Part shown: in pieces, positions 23,724-36,996 of the stretch
Layout of the letters: every line of letters begins with the position of its first letter
Numbering within the stretch: position 1 is the first letter of the stretch
NCBI RefSeq assembly: GCF_046630445.1
Contig: NC_092333.1
Location: 98,058,001-98,122,000, forward strand
Direction of reading: 5' to 3'
DNA: 64,000 nucleotides
From: Rutidosis leptorrhynchoides
Taxonomy: Eukaryota; Streptophyta; Magnoliopsida; Asterales; Asteraceae
The notes under the pieces: model-generated
Databases searched by the model: none
Seen by the model: only the letters and a program-made list of their open reading frames with translations
Told to the model about the DNA's origin: nothing
Made by a program: the position numbers and the translations under genes

Positions 23724-24397
23724 CATAATTAAGAGGGAAGCACTTTTTTGGGGGAAGGGGGAATCAAATTTTTTTTTTCGTTTTTGAAAAAACTTTGTTC
23801 ACGAACATTATAGATTAAATGAAAATATGAACATTTAAAAAAGACACTTTGTGATGAATGTCATTATTTTGGCGGAAAAACGCTCGAAGAAAAAAATAAA
23901 AACATTTAATTTCAATGGATTGAATGTTTTGCTTCTGAGTTTATCTGCATCGTTTTGTTTTCATCTTGTGTGAAGTGTTTTTTTCGAATTTAGTCCGATT
24001 TAGAGTTTAGGGTTTAGGGTTTTCGGGTTTACTCCGTAAACCCTCAACCCAAAACCCCAAACCCTAAACCCTAAACTCTAAACCGTTCGTGTTAAAATAT
24101 TCAATCTAAACCCTAATTTCTAAACCCTAAATGCTAAACCCTAATTTTTAACCCCCTAATTTCTAAACCCTAATTTCTTACCCCTTAAAAAAAAATTCAG
24201 AATCAAAACATTCAATGCATTGAATGTTTTCATTTTTTTTGTTCGAGCGTTTTACCGTCAAAATAATAACATTCATCACAAAGTGTCTTTTTTAAATGTT
24301 CATATTTTCATTTGATGATGATGTCTGAAAAAAAAATTCAAAAATAACGAAAAAAAATTATTTCCCCCCCAAAAAATGGTTCCCTCTTGATTTAATC
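23720..24397. mobile_element. Palindromic MITE with telomere-like core, copy 1
   Basis: Left end AATTAAGAGGGAA... and right end (reverse complement) AAATCAAGAGGGAA... are inverted, and long arms share CATTTAAAAAAGACACTTTG, then TGATGAATGT and CGCTCGAA. The centre contains GGGTTTAGGGTTT on the left and CCCTAAACCCTAAA on the right. It lies between (TA)n tracts, as does copy 2. This insertion preference resembles that of the rice Micron elements. No coding capacity. Confidence 0.7.
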
Positions 24398-24409
24398 TCT
24401 CTCTCTCTC

Positions 24410-25165
<756 letters not shown>

Positions 25166-25240
<75 letters not shown>
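25166..25240. repeat. (TA)n microsatellite
   Basis: TA repeat directly right of MITE copy 2. Confidence 0.9.
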
Positions 25241-26619
<1,379 letters not shown>

Positions 26620-26783
26620 GCACGATCTGTGGCTAAGCTTAAAATGAGTACAAACTGGATAAGCAAATATGGACCACAAAATATCATAAACTTTCAATTT
26701 AGCTTAAAATGCATAGAAGGGTAAAAAGGTCATTTAATAATTATAATTAATAAAATTTAATTATACAAAAGTTAACATATTAT

Positions 26784-28450
26784 CAACCACCTTCATCACC
26801 ACCCACCACCACCAACAACCACCACCCCCACCCCCACCACCCACCACCACCACCACCACCACCCACCCACAACCACTACCCCCACCACCCACCACGACCA
26901 CCAACCACGACCACCACCACCCACCACCACCAACCACCACCACCACCTTCCACCATCACCAACCACCACCACCACCACCCACCCACCACCAACCACTACC
27001 AACCACCCACCACCACCACCACTACCCACCACCACCACCAACTACCAACACCACCACCACCACCACCCACCACCACCCACCACCACCCCCCACCACCAAC
27101 CACCACCATTAACAACCACCACCACCACCAACCACCACCACCACCACCACCAACCACCACCACCCACCACCACCAACCACCACCACTACCTACCACCATC
27201 AACCACCACCAGCACCACCCACTACTCACCACCACCCACCACCACCCTCACCACCACCACCCACCACCACCCACCACCACCCACCACCACCACCCACCAC
27301 CACCAACCACCACCACTACCCACCACCAACACCAATCACCAACCACCACCAATCACCAACCACCAACCACCACCAATCATCACTACCACCCACCACCACC
27401 ACCAATCACCAACACCCACCACCACCACCACCCACCTCCACCAACCACAACCACAACCACCAACCACCAACCACCACCACCCACCACCACCACCCACCAC
27501 CACCACCACCAATCACCAACACCCACCACCACCACCACCCATCTCCACCAACCACCACCACCACCCACCAACCACCACCCATCACCACCCACCACTACCA
27601 ACCACCAACCACCACCAATCACCACCCACCACCACCCACCACTACCACCAACCGCCACCACCAACCGCCACGTCCACTAACCACCACCCACCACCATCAA
27701 CCACCTCCACCACCAACCACCACCCACCACCACCACCAACCACCACCACCCACCACCAACAACCACCAACCACCTCCACCACCCACCACCCACCACCATC
27801 ACCCACCACCCACCGCCACCAACTACCACCACCCCCCACCAACCACCACCACCACCCCCCACCACCACCACTAACCACCACCACCCACCACCAACCACCA
27901 CCACCCACCACCACCTACCACAACCAACCACCAACCACCACCAACACCCACCACCACCACCACCCACCACCAACCACCACCAACCACCACCACCCACCAC
28001 CACTACCAACCAACACCACCACCACCCACCACCATCTACCACCACCCACCACCAACCACCACCCACCACCACCACCACTACTACCAACCACCACCACTAC
28101 CACCAACCACCATCAACCACCACCACCACTACCACCCATCACCTCCAACCACCACCACCAGCAACCACCACCATCACCAACCAGCACTATCAATCAACAC
28201 CACCACCCCCCACCACCAACCACCACCACCCACCACCAATCACCACCACCACCACCACCTACCACCATCAACCACCACCATCACCAACCACCACCACCAC
28301 CTACCACCACCCACCATCACCCACCACCATCACCCACCACCATCACCCACCACCACCACCATCCACCACCCACCAACCACCACCACTAACCACCACCACT
28401 AACCACCACAACCAACCACCACCACCAACCACTCCAACCACCACCAATCA
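26784..28450. repeat. CCA-rich minisatellite, about 1.67 kb
   Basis: Almost entirely mixtures of CCACCA, CCACCACCAAC and CACCACC units, nearly free of G on the plus strand. The minus strand is GGTGGT-rich and gives long meaningless open frames of Val, Gly and Trp. No regular higher-order unit is obvious by eye. Confidence 0.95.
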
Positions 28451-28454
28451 TCAG

Positions 28455-28830
28455 AAAAAGATTTATCATTTATCGAAAAATGTTTATCATTCATCAAAAA
28501 ACAATTATAATCAGATAAATATCATTCATCGAAAAATATTTATCATTCATCAAACATTTATCATTCATCGAAAAACGTTTATCATTCATCGAAAAACATT
28601 TACCATTCATCGAAAAATAATTATCATTCATTGAAAAATAATTATCATTCATCGAAAAACATTTAACATTCATCGAAAAACAATTATCATTCATCAAATA
28701 GTTATCATTTCATCAGACAATTATCATTCATCAAACATTTATCATTCATTAGGAAAAATTATCATTCATCTAAATTATTTTTCGTCAAATAGTTATCATT
28801 TTTAAATATCGGTTATTATTCATAAGAAAA
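28455..28830 (+). repeat. Tandem TTATCATTCATCGAAAAA-type repeat, left arm
   Basis: About 15 degenerate copies of a unit of about 20 bp built on TATCATTCATC plus an A-run. The same unit appears in inverted orientation at 29195-29590. Confidence 0.85.
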
Positions 28831-28962
28831 CAATAATCATTCATCACAAAATGATTATCTTGCATTAAAATATTTTATATCATCAAACTTTTTAATATAA
28901 TTACAAAAGTAGTGGAATTTCAAATAGATGATATAATATGATTAGTTTTATAAAAAAGAAAA

Positions 28963-29033
28963 AGGCATTCCGAGAATCGAACTCGGGACCTCTCACATCG
29001 AAAGCGAGAATCATTCCACTAGACCAAATGCCC
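28963..29033 (-). tRNA. tRNA-Pro-like gene with anticodon TCG
   Basis: The 71-nt minus-strand sequence starts GGGCATTTGGTCTAGTGG and ends CTCGGAATGCCT. It has the body of a plant proline tRNA: acceptor arm GGGCATT/AATGCCT, and T arm with GTTCGATT. The anticodon stem is CTCGC/GTGAG with loop TTTCGAT, which puts TCG (reading CGA, Arg) at 34-36 instead of the TGG, AGG or CGG of proline tRNAs. A T5CT6 run, a Pol III terminator, follows directly. It lies in a repeat and has a damaged relative at 29990-30060, so it may be a repeat-borne pseudo-tRNA. Confidence 0.65.
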
Positions 29034-29194
29034 AATTATCAAACAATTATCATTTATCTAATTGTTGTCATTCATATAAAAAAACACTTATCTTTTATCA
29101 GAATACGTTTATCATTCATCATAATGTTATCATTCATCAAACAGTATAATTCATCAAGCATTTATCATTCATCAAAATACCCGATAATTGATAA
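29034..29194 (+). repeat. Segment shared with 30061-30240
   Basis: The tRNA-like sequence plus this flank (AATTATCAAACAATTATCAT, CACTTATCTTTTATCA, AAATACCCGATAATTGATAAA) recurs at 29990-30260, so a unit of about 280 bp has been duplicated in direct orientation. Confidence 0.8.
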
Positions 29195-29590
29195 AAAATA
29201 CCAAATGAATGATAAAAGTAGCTGATGAATGATAAACGATGAATGATAAAAGAACGTGATGAATGATAAAAAGTACCCGATGAATGATAAAAATATCCGA
29301 TGAATGATATAAATACCAGTGAATGATAAAGATAGCTGATGAATGATAAGCGAAGAATGACAAAATAATGTGATGAATGATAAAAAAGAAGATGAATGAT
29401 AAAAAGGAGGTGATGAATGATAAAAATTAGGTGATGCATGATAAAAAAAAAGGGGGTCAATGATAAAAAAAAATTAATAAAGGATAAAAAAGGATATAAT
29501 GAATGATAAAAGATTTGCTAAAAAATGAGGTGAATAATGATAAAAAAAACTAGATGAATGACAAAAATGAGCAGTGAACGATAATATATA
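29195..29590 (+). repeat. GATGAATGATAAAA repeats, inverted arm
   Basis: About 20 degenerate copies of GATGAATGATAAAA with variable tails, the reverse complement of the left-arm unit, making a large imperfect inverted repeat of about 1.1 kb. Confidence 0.85.
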
Positions 29591-29894
29591 GTGAAATATC
29601 ATTAACAACATAAAAAATAAAAATAGAAACCTAAAGTCCTAATAAAAATAATTAATTTGATAGTTAAAACTTAATGAAATGATGAAGGTCCTGAGTCTAC
29701 ATAGTAAAATATTATGGATTAGTCTACGTAATAGCAGTCAATCATAAAAACCCCTAAGAAAAATACAGTAGGAACATGGTGATATAAACTATAAACAATT
29801 ATATATATTTGACCCAAACAATATTTTAATTGATATTAGAAAGAATCTAACACAACTACGCATACAAATAAAAACGAAAAAATATATTTATATA
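29591..29894. other. AT-rich spacer, no gene
   Basis: No coding frame or repeat boundary recognised. Confidence 0.4.
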
Positions 29895-29989
29895 GTGAAG
29901 AAATTGAACCATATCAGTGTTGAGCGCATTGAGAGATGAAGGTCTGTTAAGAACTGCAGTTATGGAATATGCATGTCCTTCCACTAATA
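29895..29989 (-). pseudogene. Exon fragment resembling 3-hydroxyisobutyryl-CoA hydrolase
   Basis: Minus-strand translation gives LLVEGHAYSITAV followed by LNRPSSLNALNTDMV. The LNRPSxLNALNTDMV block is characteristic of the N-terminal crotonase-fold exon of plant 3-hydroxyisobutyryl-CoA hydrolase-like (CHY1-type) proteins of valine degradation. The match ends near 29900 and no other exon of such a gene is nearby. It abuts the second tRNA-like copy. It is most likely a captured or relocated exon, not a gene. Confidence 0.6.
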
Positions 29990-30060
29990 GGGCATTTTGA
30001 GAATCGAACTCAGGACCTCCCGCACCGAAAGCGAGAATCATACCACTAGACCAAATGCCC
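29990..30060 (-). tRNA. Second tRNA-Pro-like copy, anticodon TCG, degenerate
   Basis: Minus strand GGGCATTTGGTCTAGTGG to AAAATGCCC. The acceptor stem is fully paired and the anticodon loop is TTTCGGT (anticodon TCG). The T stem has a mismatch (CTGAG against CTCAA), the anticodon stem has GCGGG for GCGAG, and no T-run follows. Probably a non-functional copy of the 28963-29033 gene. Confidence 0.55.
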
Positions 30061-30290
30061 AATTATCAAACAATTATCATTCATCTAATTGTTTTCATTC
30101 ATATAAAAAACACTTATCTTTTATCAAAATACGGTTATCATTCATCATAATGCTATCATTCATCAAACACTTCTCATTTATCAAAAAACAGTATCATTCA
30201 TCAAGCATTTATCATTCATCAAAATACCCGATAATTGATAAAAATATCAAATGAATGATAAAATTAGATGATGAATGATAAAGCTTTAGA
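30061..30290 (+). repeat. Second copy of the ATCATTCATC unit
   Basis: Direct repeat of 29034-29240, including the turn-around point at CCCGATAATTGATAAA, after which the inverted GATGAATGATAAA unit begins. Confidence 0.8.
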
Positions 30291-30350
30291 TTAAAGGTGA
30301 AAAATGGATAACAGGTCATACAGTTCTTTTAAGTGCTTGTAAATATGGGT

Positions 30351-32108
30351 TGTAACAGACTGAAACCCGGGCTAGTTGTAAGTGGACTATTTTTGCCCTT
30401 AGGGTTTGTGCTTAGTCTTAAGTGATTTTTATTTTAATTATTTTATTAGTGTTTTATTATAATTGTGTTGTGACCAGTTTGTGACAAGGGTCCCAGAACA
30501 GGTTTGTTTATTTTATTTGGACCTCGTTTGGGTTACCTAATCTTGTGCGAAAGATATCAGATAACTGGTAAATACCCATGTGTTGCTCAGTGTGGGAATT
30601 AAACCCAACTAAGAGACTAGTGTACTGTATTTCCTTCCCATTTCTAGAAAATTCATTCTTCACTCCCGTACCTAACTTCCACCTCTTCAAACCCTAATTC
30701 CTAAATTGTGTTCTAGAGCTCAAATTGTTCATACCATCTTGTTTCTTACAGATTACTGAGTCTATCAAGGTAAGTAACATGTGTTTTTGTGTTCAATTCG
30801 TTGTTAAATTCTTGGTTTTGTGTGAGTTTTGTAAAAAGCTTGAATTTGTGTCAAAACAAGTGATTTAAGTGTTGTTATGGTCAAATTGTTGTGAGTTTTG
30901 AGTCTATAACAAGTAGCGAACAAGTTGTGGTCGATTTTGGTGTTTAAGACGAGCTCTAGATCGAGATTTGAGGATTTCATCGTGAAGTCTGTAGCCTTTG
31001 TTCAGTTTCTGAGGAAGATGAACACAGTCGGCCGACTGTCGGACGACAGTCGACCGACTGAGGGTGAATCGACCGACTGTAAGTGTCAGTCGACCGACTG
31101 TGTGTACAGGGAAGAATGTTTTACCAAAGTGCCTTTTTTCTAGCCGTTATGCTGCCCGTTTATATTTTGGTGTTCAGGATGTAAATTTTGAAAGTGCACA
31201 AGTGTTAAGCATGAAAATTTTAGCGGACGCATTTTTTTAATGAATTTGCTATAATTCGCTGTCAGTGTGTCTAATCTTGATGGGAACACTATTCTAACTT
31301 GGTTTTTGCTGTTCTCAGGAGATAAGGACAAGGAAGAAGCTCAGAAATAATAACTGAGCAGTTGCTGGTAATTGGTGAGTGGGTCTATCTACGGATAGAG
31401 TTTAAGTAGCATATCATGCTACTGTGATTGACTCTTTTACCATGCATAGTGTAGGAATTGCCATGATAGAATAATATCGTTTGCCTGATGTTGTATGTGA
31501 ATTATGTGTACACTGTGTGAATGGCACCAGTCGGGCCTAGGGAGACTGGGGACTCGAGACCCTGCCTAGGAGAGGTTAGAGTCCGTATGAGGTCAACCGT
31601 GCCTAGGGGAGGTTGGGTCCATAGGCTACTGATTGTAGAGTATAGTGTGAATGATGCATCCCCTGCATCTGGATAACTATACTGTGAATTGAGTAGCAGG
31701 GACTATCGGTAGACTCAAGTCCGATCAGCTAGGAGTCGTGTGCTCGTATAAGCCGCCGATCCTCGTATTGTCTTATTGTATGCTAGTTGATAGTTAGCAT
31801 GTGTTGTTGTTAGTATATAGCTTGTGTGTGACTTAAGCTATATCTGTTAGATAGATTCCATTCACTTAGCGGTGCGCTAATCCCCCACATATTCTCCCCT
31901 TGCAGGTTTAGGTACTGCTAGTCGGGAAGGGTGCTATTGCAGAAGACATGTTTGACAACCCAACTCTGATGTGGACTTTTGTATAAATAATGTTTTGTGA
32001 TAACGTAACACCGTTGTGTAAACTTAAACGTAATGACGTGACTTATATTGTGTTTGTTAATAAAGTCTTCCACTGTGTATTTAAAAAAAAAAAATGGCCG
32101 GTGTTACA
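30351..32108 (+). mobile_element. 5' LTR of element D
   Basis: 1758 bp. It contains palindromic CAGTCGGCCGACTG and repeated TCGACCGACTG (31025-31100), splice-like signals AAG|GTAAGT at 30770, TTCTCAG at 31318, TTG|GTGAGT at 31375 and TTGCAG at 31905, and the YTCAC-hairpin-AG cassette at 31861-31905 (stem TTAGC/GCTAA, loop GGTGC). Confidence 0.9.
31861..31905 (+). promoter_or_regulatory. Hairpin and 3' splice-site-like cassette in LTR of D
   Basis: TTCAC, stem TTAGC (31866-31870), loop GGTGC, stem GCTAA (31876-31880), then 25 nt of pyrimidine-rich sequence ending TTGCAG at 31905. It is identical in the 3' LTR (38485-38529). Confidence 0.65.
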
Positions 32109-32111
32109 AGT

Positions 32112-32123
32112 TGGTATCAGAGC
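32112..32123 (+). other. Primer-binding site of element D
   Basis: TGGTATCAGAGC, exact iMet-tRNA complement, four bases after the LTR. Confidence 0.92.
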
Positions 32124-32292
32124 ATGGTTTGGCAGCAAGTGTGTACGCGTACTTTGTTCCCAAACCCTGAGGCAAGTCAAACATGTCTGTGGGAGTGGGG
32201 GGCTAAGTGAAAATAGGATATACGTGTGTTAGTTGTGATTGAACTAACTGTTATCCACTAAGCTTTTGTGTGAGCTGTTTTGTAGCACAGGT

Positions 32293-35200
32293 ATGTCTGA
32301 TAGAAATGCAACTAGCCCATCCAACCCCGGAACATTTAGAGCACCAGAAGAGGGTGTTGAGTCTGATGATGATCAAAGTAGTTACATCCTTCAATTAGAA
32401 AGTAAGCTAAAAGAGGCTGAGGACAAAATTAATGAGCTTGAATTGGCAAGGCATTCTGGAAATGATGATACACCACCTGGATTCCCAACCGCGCAATCCC
32501 AAACGATACCTAATGTGCACCAGAACCAGTTTCAGAATCAAGTACCTAACCAATACTATATGCCACCACAAAACACTTTTACTTACCAAAATCCCATGAT
32601 GATGAACCCATACCAAATGCACATGTTCCAACAACCTTACATGCAACCACCCAAAAGATGTACTTATAAGAACTTCCGTGATTGCAAACCCTCTGAGTTT
32701 TCTGGAAGTACTGATCCGACTGTAACTCTCAATTGGTTGCGAGAAATTGAAAGGGTATTTGAAGCGTGCCAGTGTGAACCCGAGCTGAAAGTGACATATG
32801 CTAGTCGAATGTTGAAAGGTAGGGCTATGATTTGGTGGGATTCCTTGATTTCCAGTATACCGAAAGAACAAGTGAGTATGATCACTTGGGAGCAGTTTCA
32901 TGGAAAGGTGTGTGAACAGTACTGTAATCCGTTTGATATGAACCGAATCAAGACTGAGTTCCTTGAAATGAAGATGACACCTCAAATGACGATCGACGAG
33001 GTAGTAGAGAAGTATATGGATAAACTAAGGTTTGTACAACAGTGGGTGCCAGACGAAGCGTCTCGTATACAACATTTTGTTAATATCATTTTGCCAGAGT
33101 ACCGAACTTTTGTTAGAACGGCTACGTCGTTGTCTCAAGCGGTTGTGATGGCTAAGATGGTAGAAAGTGATGTTCAGGCCGCCAAAAATAGAATGTTTGG
33201 TAATGTGCTACAACAAGGTGGGCAAGTATCTGGTCAATCAGGATCTAAATTCAAGAAGTCTAGTGGGTTTAAATCGAAGGGTAAAAGTGGTCAGAGTAGT
33301 TCTGGATCTGGATCAGGTAAAGGGAATTGGTGTCACACGTGTCGATCTTCTCACAGTGGTCAGTGTTCTGAGGCTACAAGAAGATGCTTAAAGTGTGGTG
33401 TGGTTGGGCATGAGTCTTCAGCATGTCCGTATCGTAATAGTGTGTGTTGGAGTTGTCATAAACTAGGGCATCGTGCAGTTAGTTGTCCGTCGAAAAGTGG
33501 TAGTTCCGGGGCAGGGTCAGGGGCGCGTTCAGCATCAGCCGTAGGGTCAACTTCCTCGAGTGGGCAGAAGAGGAAGAACCCTCCAACAGCAGAGGCTATA
33601 GCTTTTCAGATGTCAGTTGAGAATGCTGTGGCAACCGACGAAGTGATCACCGGTATGTTTCTAATCAACTCAATAACTTCTCGTGTATTGTTTGATTGTG
33701 GTGCCAATAGGTGTTTTATGTCCCTAGATTTCTATGCTAAGTTGAATTTACCATCTAATGTGTTACCCAAGCCGGTTAGTGTAGAATGAGCCGATGGTAA
33801 GATCACACCAGTCACAACATATGTGTCTGGGGTTTGTATAGAGATTGAAGGGAAGTCTTTCCCGGTGACTTGTTTAGTGTTACCTATTCCTAGCTTTGAT
33901 GTAGTATTAGGAATGGATTGGTTGAGCTCGCTTAGGGCTAATATTAAGTGTGATAGGAAAATGATTACCTTTCGTTTGACCGATGGAACCCGTGTTGTGG
34001 CCCGAGGGGAGCGGGGCGGGTATAATTTTCCGTTGATAACCATGATGAAAGCGAAAAAGTCGATGGAAAAGGGTTGTGATTCGTTTCTTGCGTATGTGAT
34101 TGATGTGAAGAAAGAAAAGAGAACAGTGGCCGATATTCCAGTAGTATCAGAATTTCCCGAAGTGTTCCCAGATGAGTTACCAGGTCTGCCGCCGGTAAGG
34201 GAAGTCGAATATAAGATTGAGTTGGTTCCTGGAACAACTCCAGTTGCAAAAGCTCCATACCGATTAGCGCCGTCTGAAATCCGTGAAATGATGTCACAGA
34301 TTCAAGAGTTATTAGATCGTGGGTTTATCCGACCGAGTTCTTCACCGTGGGGTGCTTCGGTATTGTTTGTTAAAAAGAAAGATGGGTCAATGCGTATGTG
34401 TATTGATTATCGTGAATTGAACAAAAGAACAGTGAAGAATAAGTATCCGTTACCTCGAATAGACTATTTGTTCGACCAGTTACAGGGTGCTTCATTCTTT
34501 TCTAAGATAGACTTACGATCCGGATATCATCAGGTTCGTGTTGCTGAATCAGATATACCGAAAACAGCGTTCAGAACAAGGTATGGTCATTATGAATTTC
34601 TTGTCATGCCGTTTGGGTTGACGAATGCGCCAGCAGTCTTCATGGATCTAATGAATAGAGTGTGTCGTCCATTCTTAGATAAGTTTGTGATTGTGTTTAT
34701 TGATGATATATTGGTGTATTCGAAAACAGAGAGTGAACATGCTGAACATCTGAGATTGGTTTTGAACTTGTTAAAACGTGAGCAACTATTTGCAAAATTT
34801 TCAAAGTGTGAATTTTGGTTACGTGAAGTGCAGTTTTTGGGTCATGTGATTTGTACCGAGGGTATAAAAGTTGATCCGACAAAGATAGAAGCGGTAATGA
34901 ATTGGAATTCTCCGAGGACTCCGACTGAGATTAAGAGTTTTCTGGAATTGGCTGGTTATTATCGCAGGTTTATCAAAGATTTCTCTAAAATAGCGGGTCC
35001 ATTGACTAAGTTGACTCGTAAAGATATAGCCTTTCGATGGACTGATGAACAGGAAAAGGCTTTTCAGATATTGAAACGGCTACTGTGTCAGGCACCAGTG
35101 TTAGCTTTACCAGAAGGTTCAGACGACTTCGTGGTATACTGTGATACATCATATGCTGGGTTGGGTTGTGTATTAATGCAAAGAGATAAAGTAATCGCCT

Positions 35201-36984
35201 ACGCCTCGCGACAGTTGAAAGTTCATGAGAAGAATTATCCAGTGCATGATCTTGAAATGGCTGCAGTAGTGTTTGCTTTGAAACTGTGGAGACATTATTT
35301 GTATGGAACTCATTGTGTTATTTGTACAGATCATAAGAGTTTGCAATATATCTTTTCACAGAAAGAATTGAATATGCGTCAGAGACGGTGGCAAGAGTTG
35401 ATCAAAGATTATGATTATGAAATTAAATATCATCCGGGTAAGGCAAATGTGGTTGCAGATGCACTAAGTCGTAAAAAGTCAAGTGAAAATGTGAAATTCC
35501 TTCGTTTGAATATAACTTCAGATTTGATTAACAGCTTAAGAACCGTTCAGGCCTGTGCTTTGGAGGACGAACATATTAAATATGAACAAATGATCAAACG
35601 AAAAGTGGTCTTAAGTGATGACTCACGTGGACTAAAGACTTTAAACAATCGTGTTTGGGTACCTAAGCTTGGAGATTTGAGGGATTTAATTATGACAGAA
35701 GCTCACAAATCCAAATTGACAGTACATCCGGGTAGTAATAAGATGTATCATGATTTGAAAGCAGTGTATTGGTGGCCGACAATGAAAACAGATATCGCTC
35801 GTTATGTTGAAAAGTGTCATATATATGCTCAAGTGAAGGCAGAACATCAGAAACCTTATGGTTCGCTACGTCAGTTACAGATTCCAGAGTGGAAATGGGA
35901 ACATATAACGATGGATTTTGTGACCAAACTACCAAGAACTCAGAAACGACACGATATGATTTGGGTAATAGTGGATCGTCTAACTAAAAGTGCTCATTTT
36001 CTTGCTACTCGTGAAACAGCTTCGTTAAGTGATTTAGCCGAATTGTATGTTAAAGAAATAGTTAGTCGACATGGCGTGCCATTATCGATCGTTTCAGACA
36101 GAGATTCCAGATTTGTGTCGAATTTTTGGAACAGTCTTCAACAGAATTTGGGTACACGTGTGAATTTAAGTACAGCTTATCATCCTCAGACAGATGGTCA
36201 GAGTGAAAGAACGATACAGACTTTGGAGGATATGTTAAGGGCTTGTGTGTTAGAATACGGTGGTTCGTGGGATACACATTTATCGTTGGTCGAATTCGCG
36301 TATAATAATTCATATCATTCGAGTATAGGGATGCCGCCCTATGAAATGTTGTATGGTCGTCGTTGCAGAACACCGACTTGTTGGTTAGAAGCCGGGGAGA
36401 AACAGTTTGCAGGTCCCGAAATTGTTCAAATGACAGCCGAAAAAGTTGGAATTGCGCGAGAAAAATTGAAAGCCGCTAGAGATAGACAGAAAATGTATGC
36501 TGACCCGCGTAGACGTCCGGTAACCTTTAATGTGGGTGAACAAGTATATTTAAAAGTTTCGCCGTGGAAAGGGGTTATTAGATTCGGTAAACGTGGTAAG
36601 TTAGCACCAAGATTTATTGGTCCGTTTCCGATCAGTGAAGTGTTGAACGATCAGACTGTGGTGTTAGATCTTCCACCAGAGTTAGCCGGTATTCATAATA
36701 CATTTAACGTGTGTTATCTTCGTAAGTGTAAAGTCGATGATGAAACGCAACTCCTTTCTTTAGAAGATTTAAGGGTCGATTTGAATAAGAAATTGGTGGA
36801 AGAGCCGGTCCGTGTAGTTGACCGAAAGGTGACTAACTTGAGAAATAAAGAGATACCGATGGTGTTGATTGAGTGGAAACACAGTTTGGGTTCTAATCTT
36901 ACGTGGGAAACGGAAGAGTTGATGAGAAACCGCTACCCTCATTTGTTTGACCAAGACCAGATTCCGAGGACGGAATCTCCTTAA
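32293..36984 (+). pseudogene. gag-pol: Gag-Pol polyprotein of element D (one in-frame stop)
   Basis: The start is taken at the ATG at 32293 (MSDRNATSPSNPG). One frame runs to 36984, broken only by TGA at 33787-33789. Order: capsid-type gag; CCHC knuckles CLKCGVVGHESSAC and CWSCHKLGHRAVSC (33385-33488); protease with DCGA at about 33690; reverse transcriptase (34250-34725) with FIDDIL at 34697; RNase H (about 35110-35470, starting FVVYCD); integrase with an HHCC finger, an Asp-Asp-Glu core and a chromodomain-like C-terminus ([11 protein letters not shown] then RYPHLF). The second Cys of the HHCC finger is Tyr (codon 35824-35826), which should damage the zinc site. The catalytic residues of RT and integrase look intact. 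Gag-pol here is fused in one frame, as usual in Tekay-like chromoviruses. Confidence 0.92.
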
Positions 36985-36996
36985 GGGGGGTGGATT
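36979..36996 (+). other. Polypurine tract of element D
   Basis: CTTAAGGGGGGTGGATT directly before the 3' LTR. It primes plus-strand DNA synthesis. Confidence 0.85.

Noticed and set aside
26796..28106. Several long minus-strand open frames rich in Val, Gly and Trp
   Set aside because: They are translations of the CCA minisatellite. No stop codon can easily occur in such repeats, and no protein feature is present.
28455..30290. CRISPR-like array because of short regular repeats
   Set aside because: Plant nuclear context, degenerate AT-rich tandem units without unique spacers, and inverted orientation changes.
33689..33706. Protease motif DCGA instead of DSGA in element D as a lesion
   Set aside because: Cys at this place is seen in other plant Ty3 proteases as far as I recall, so it is not clear evidence of damage.
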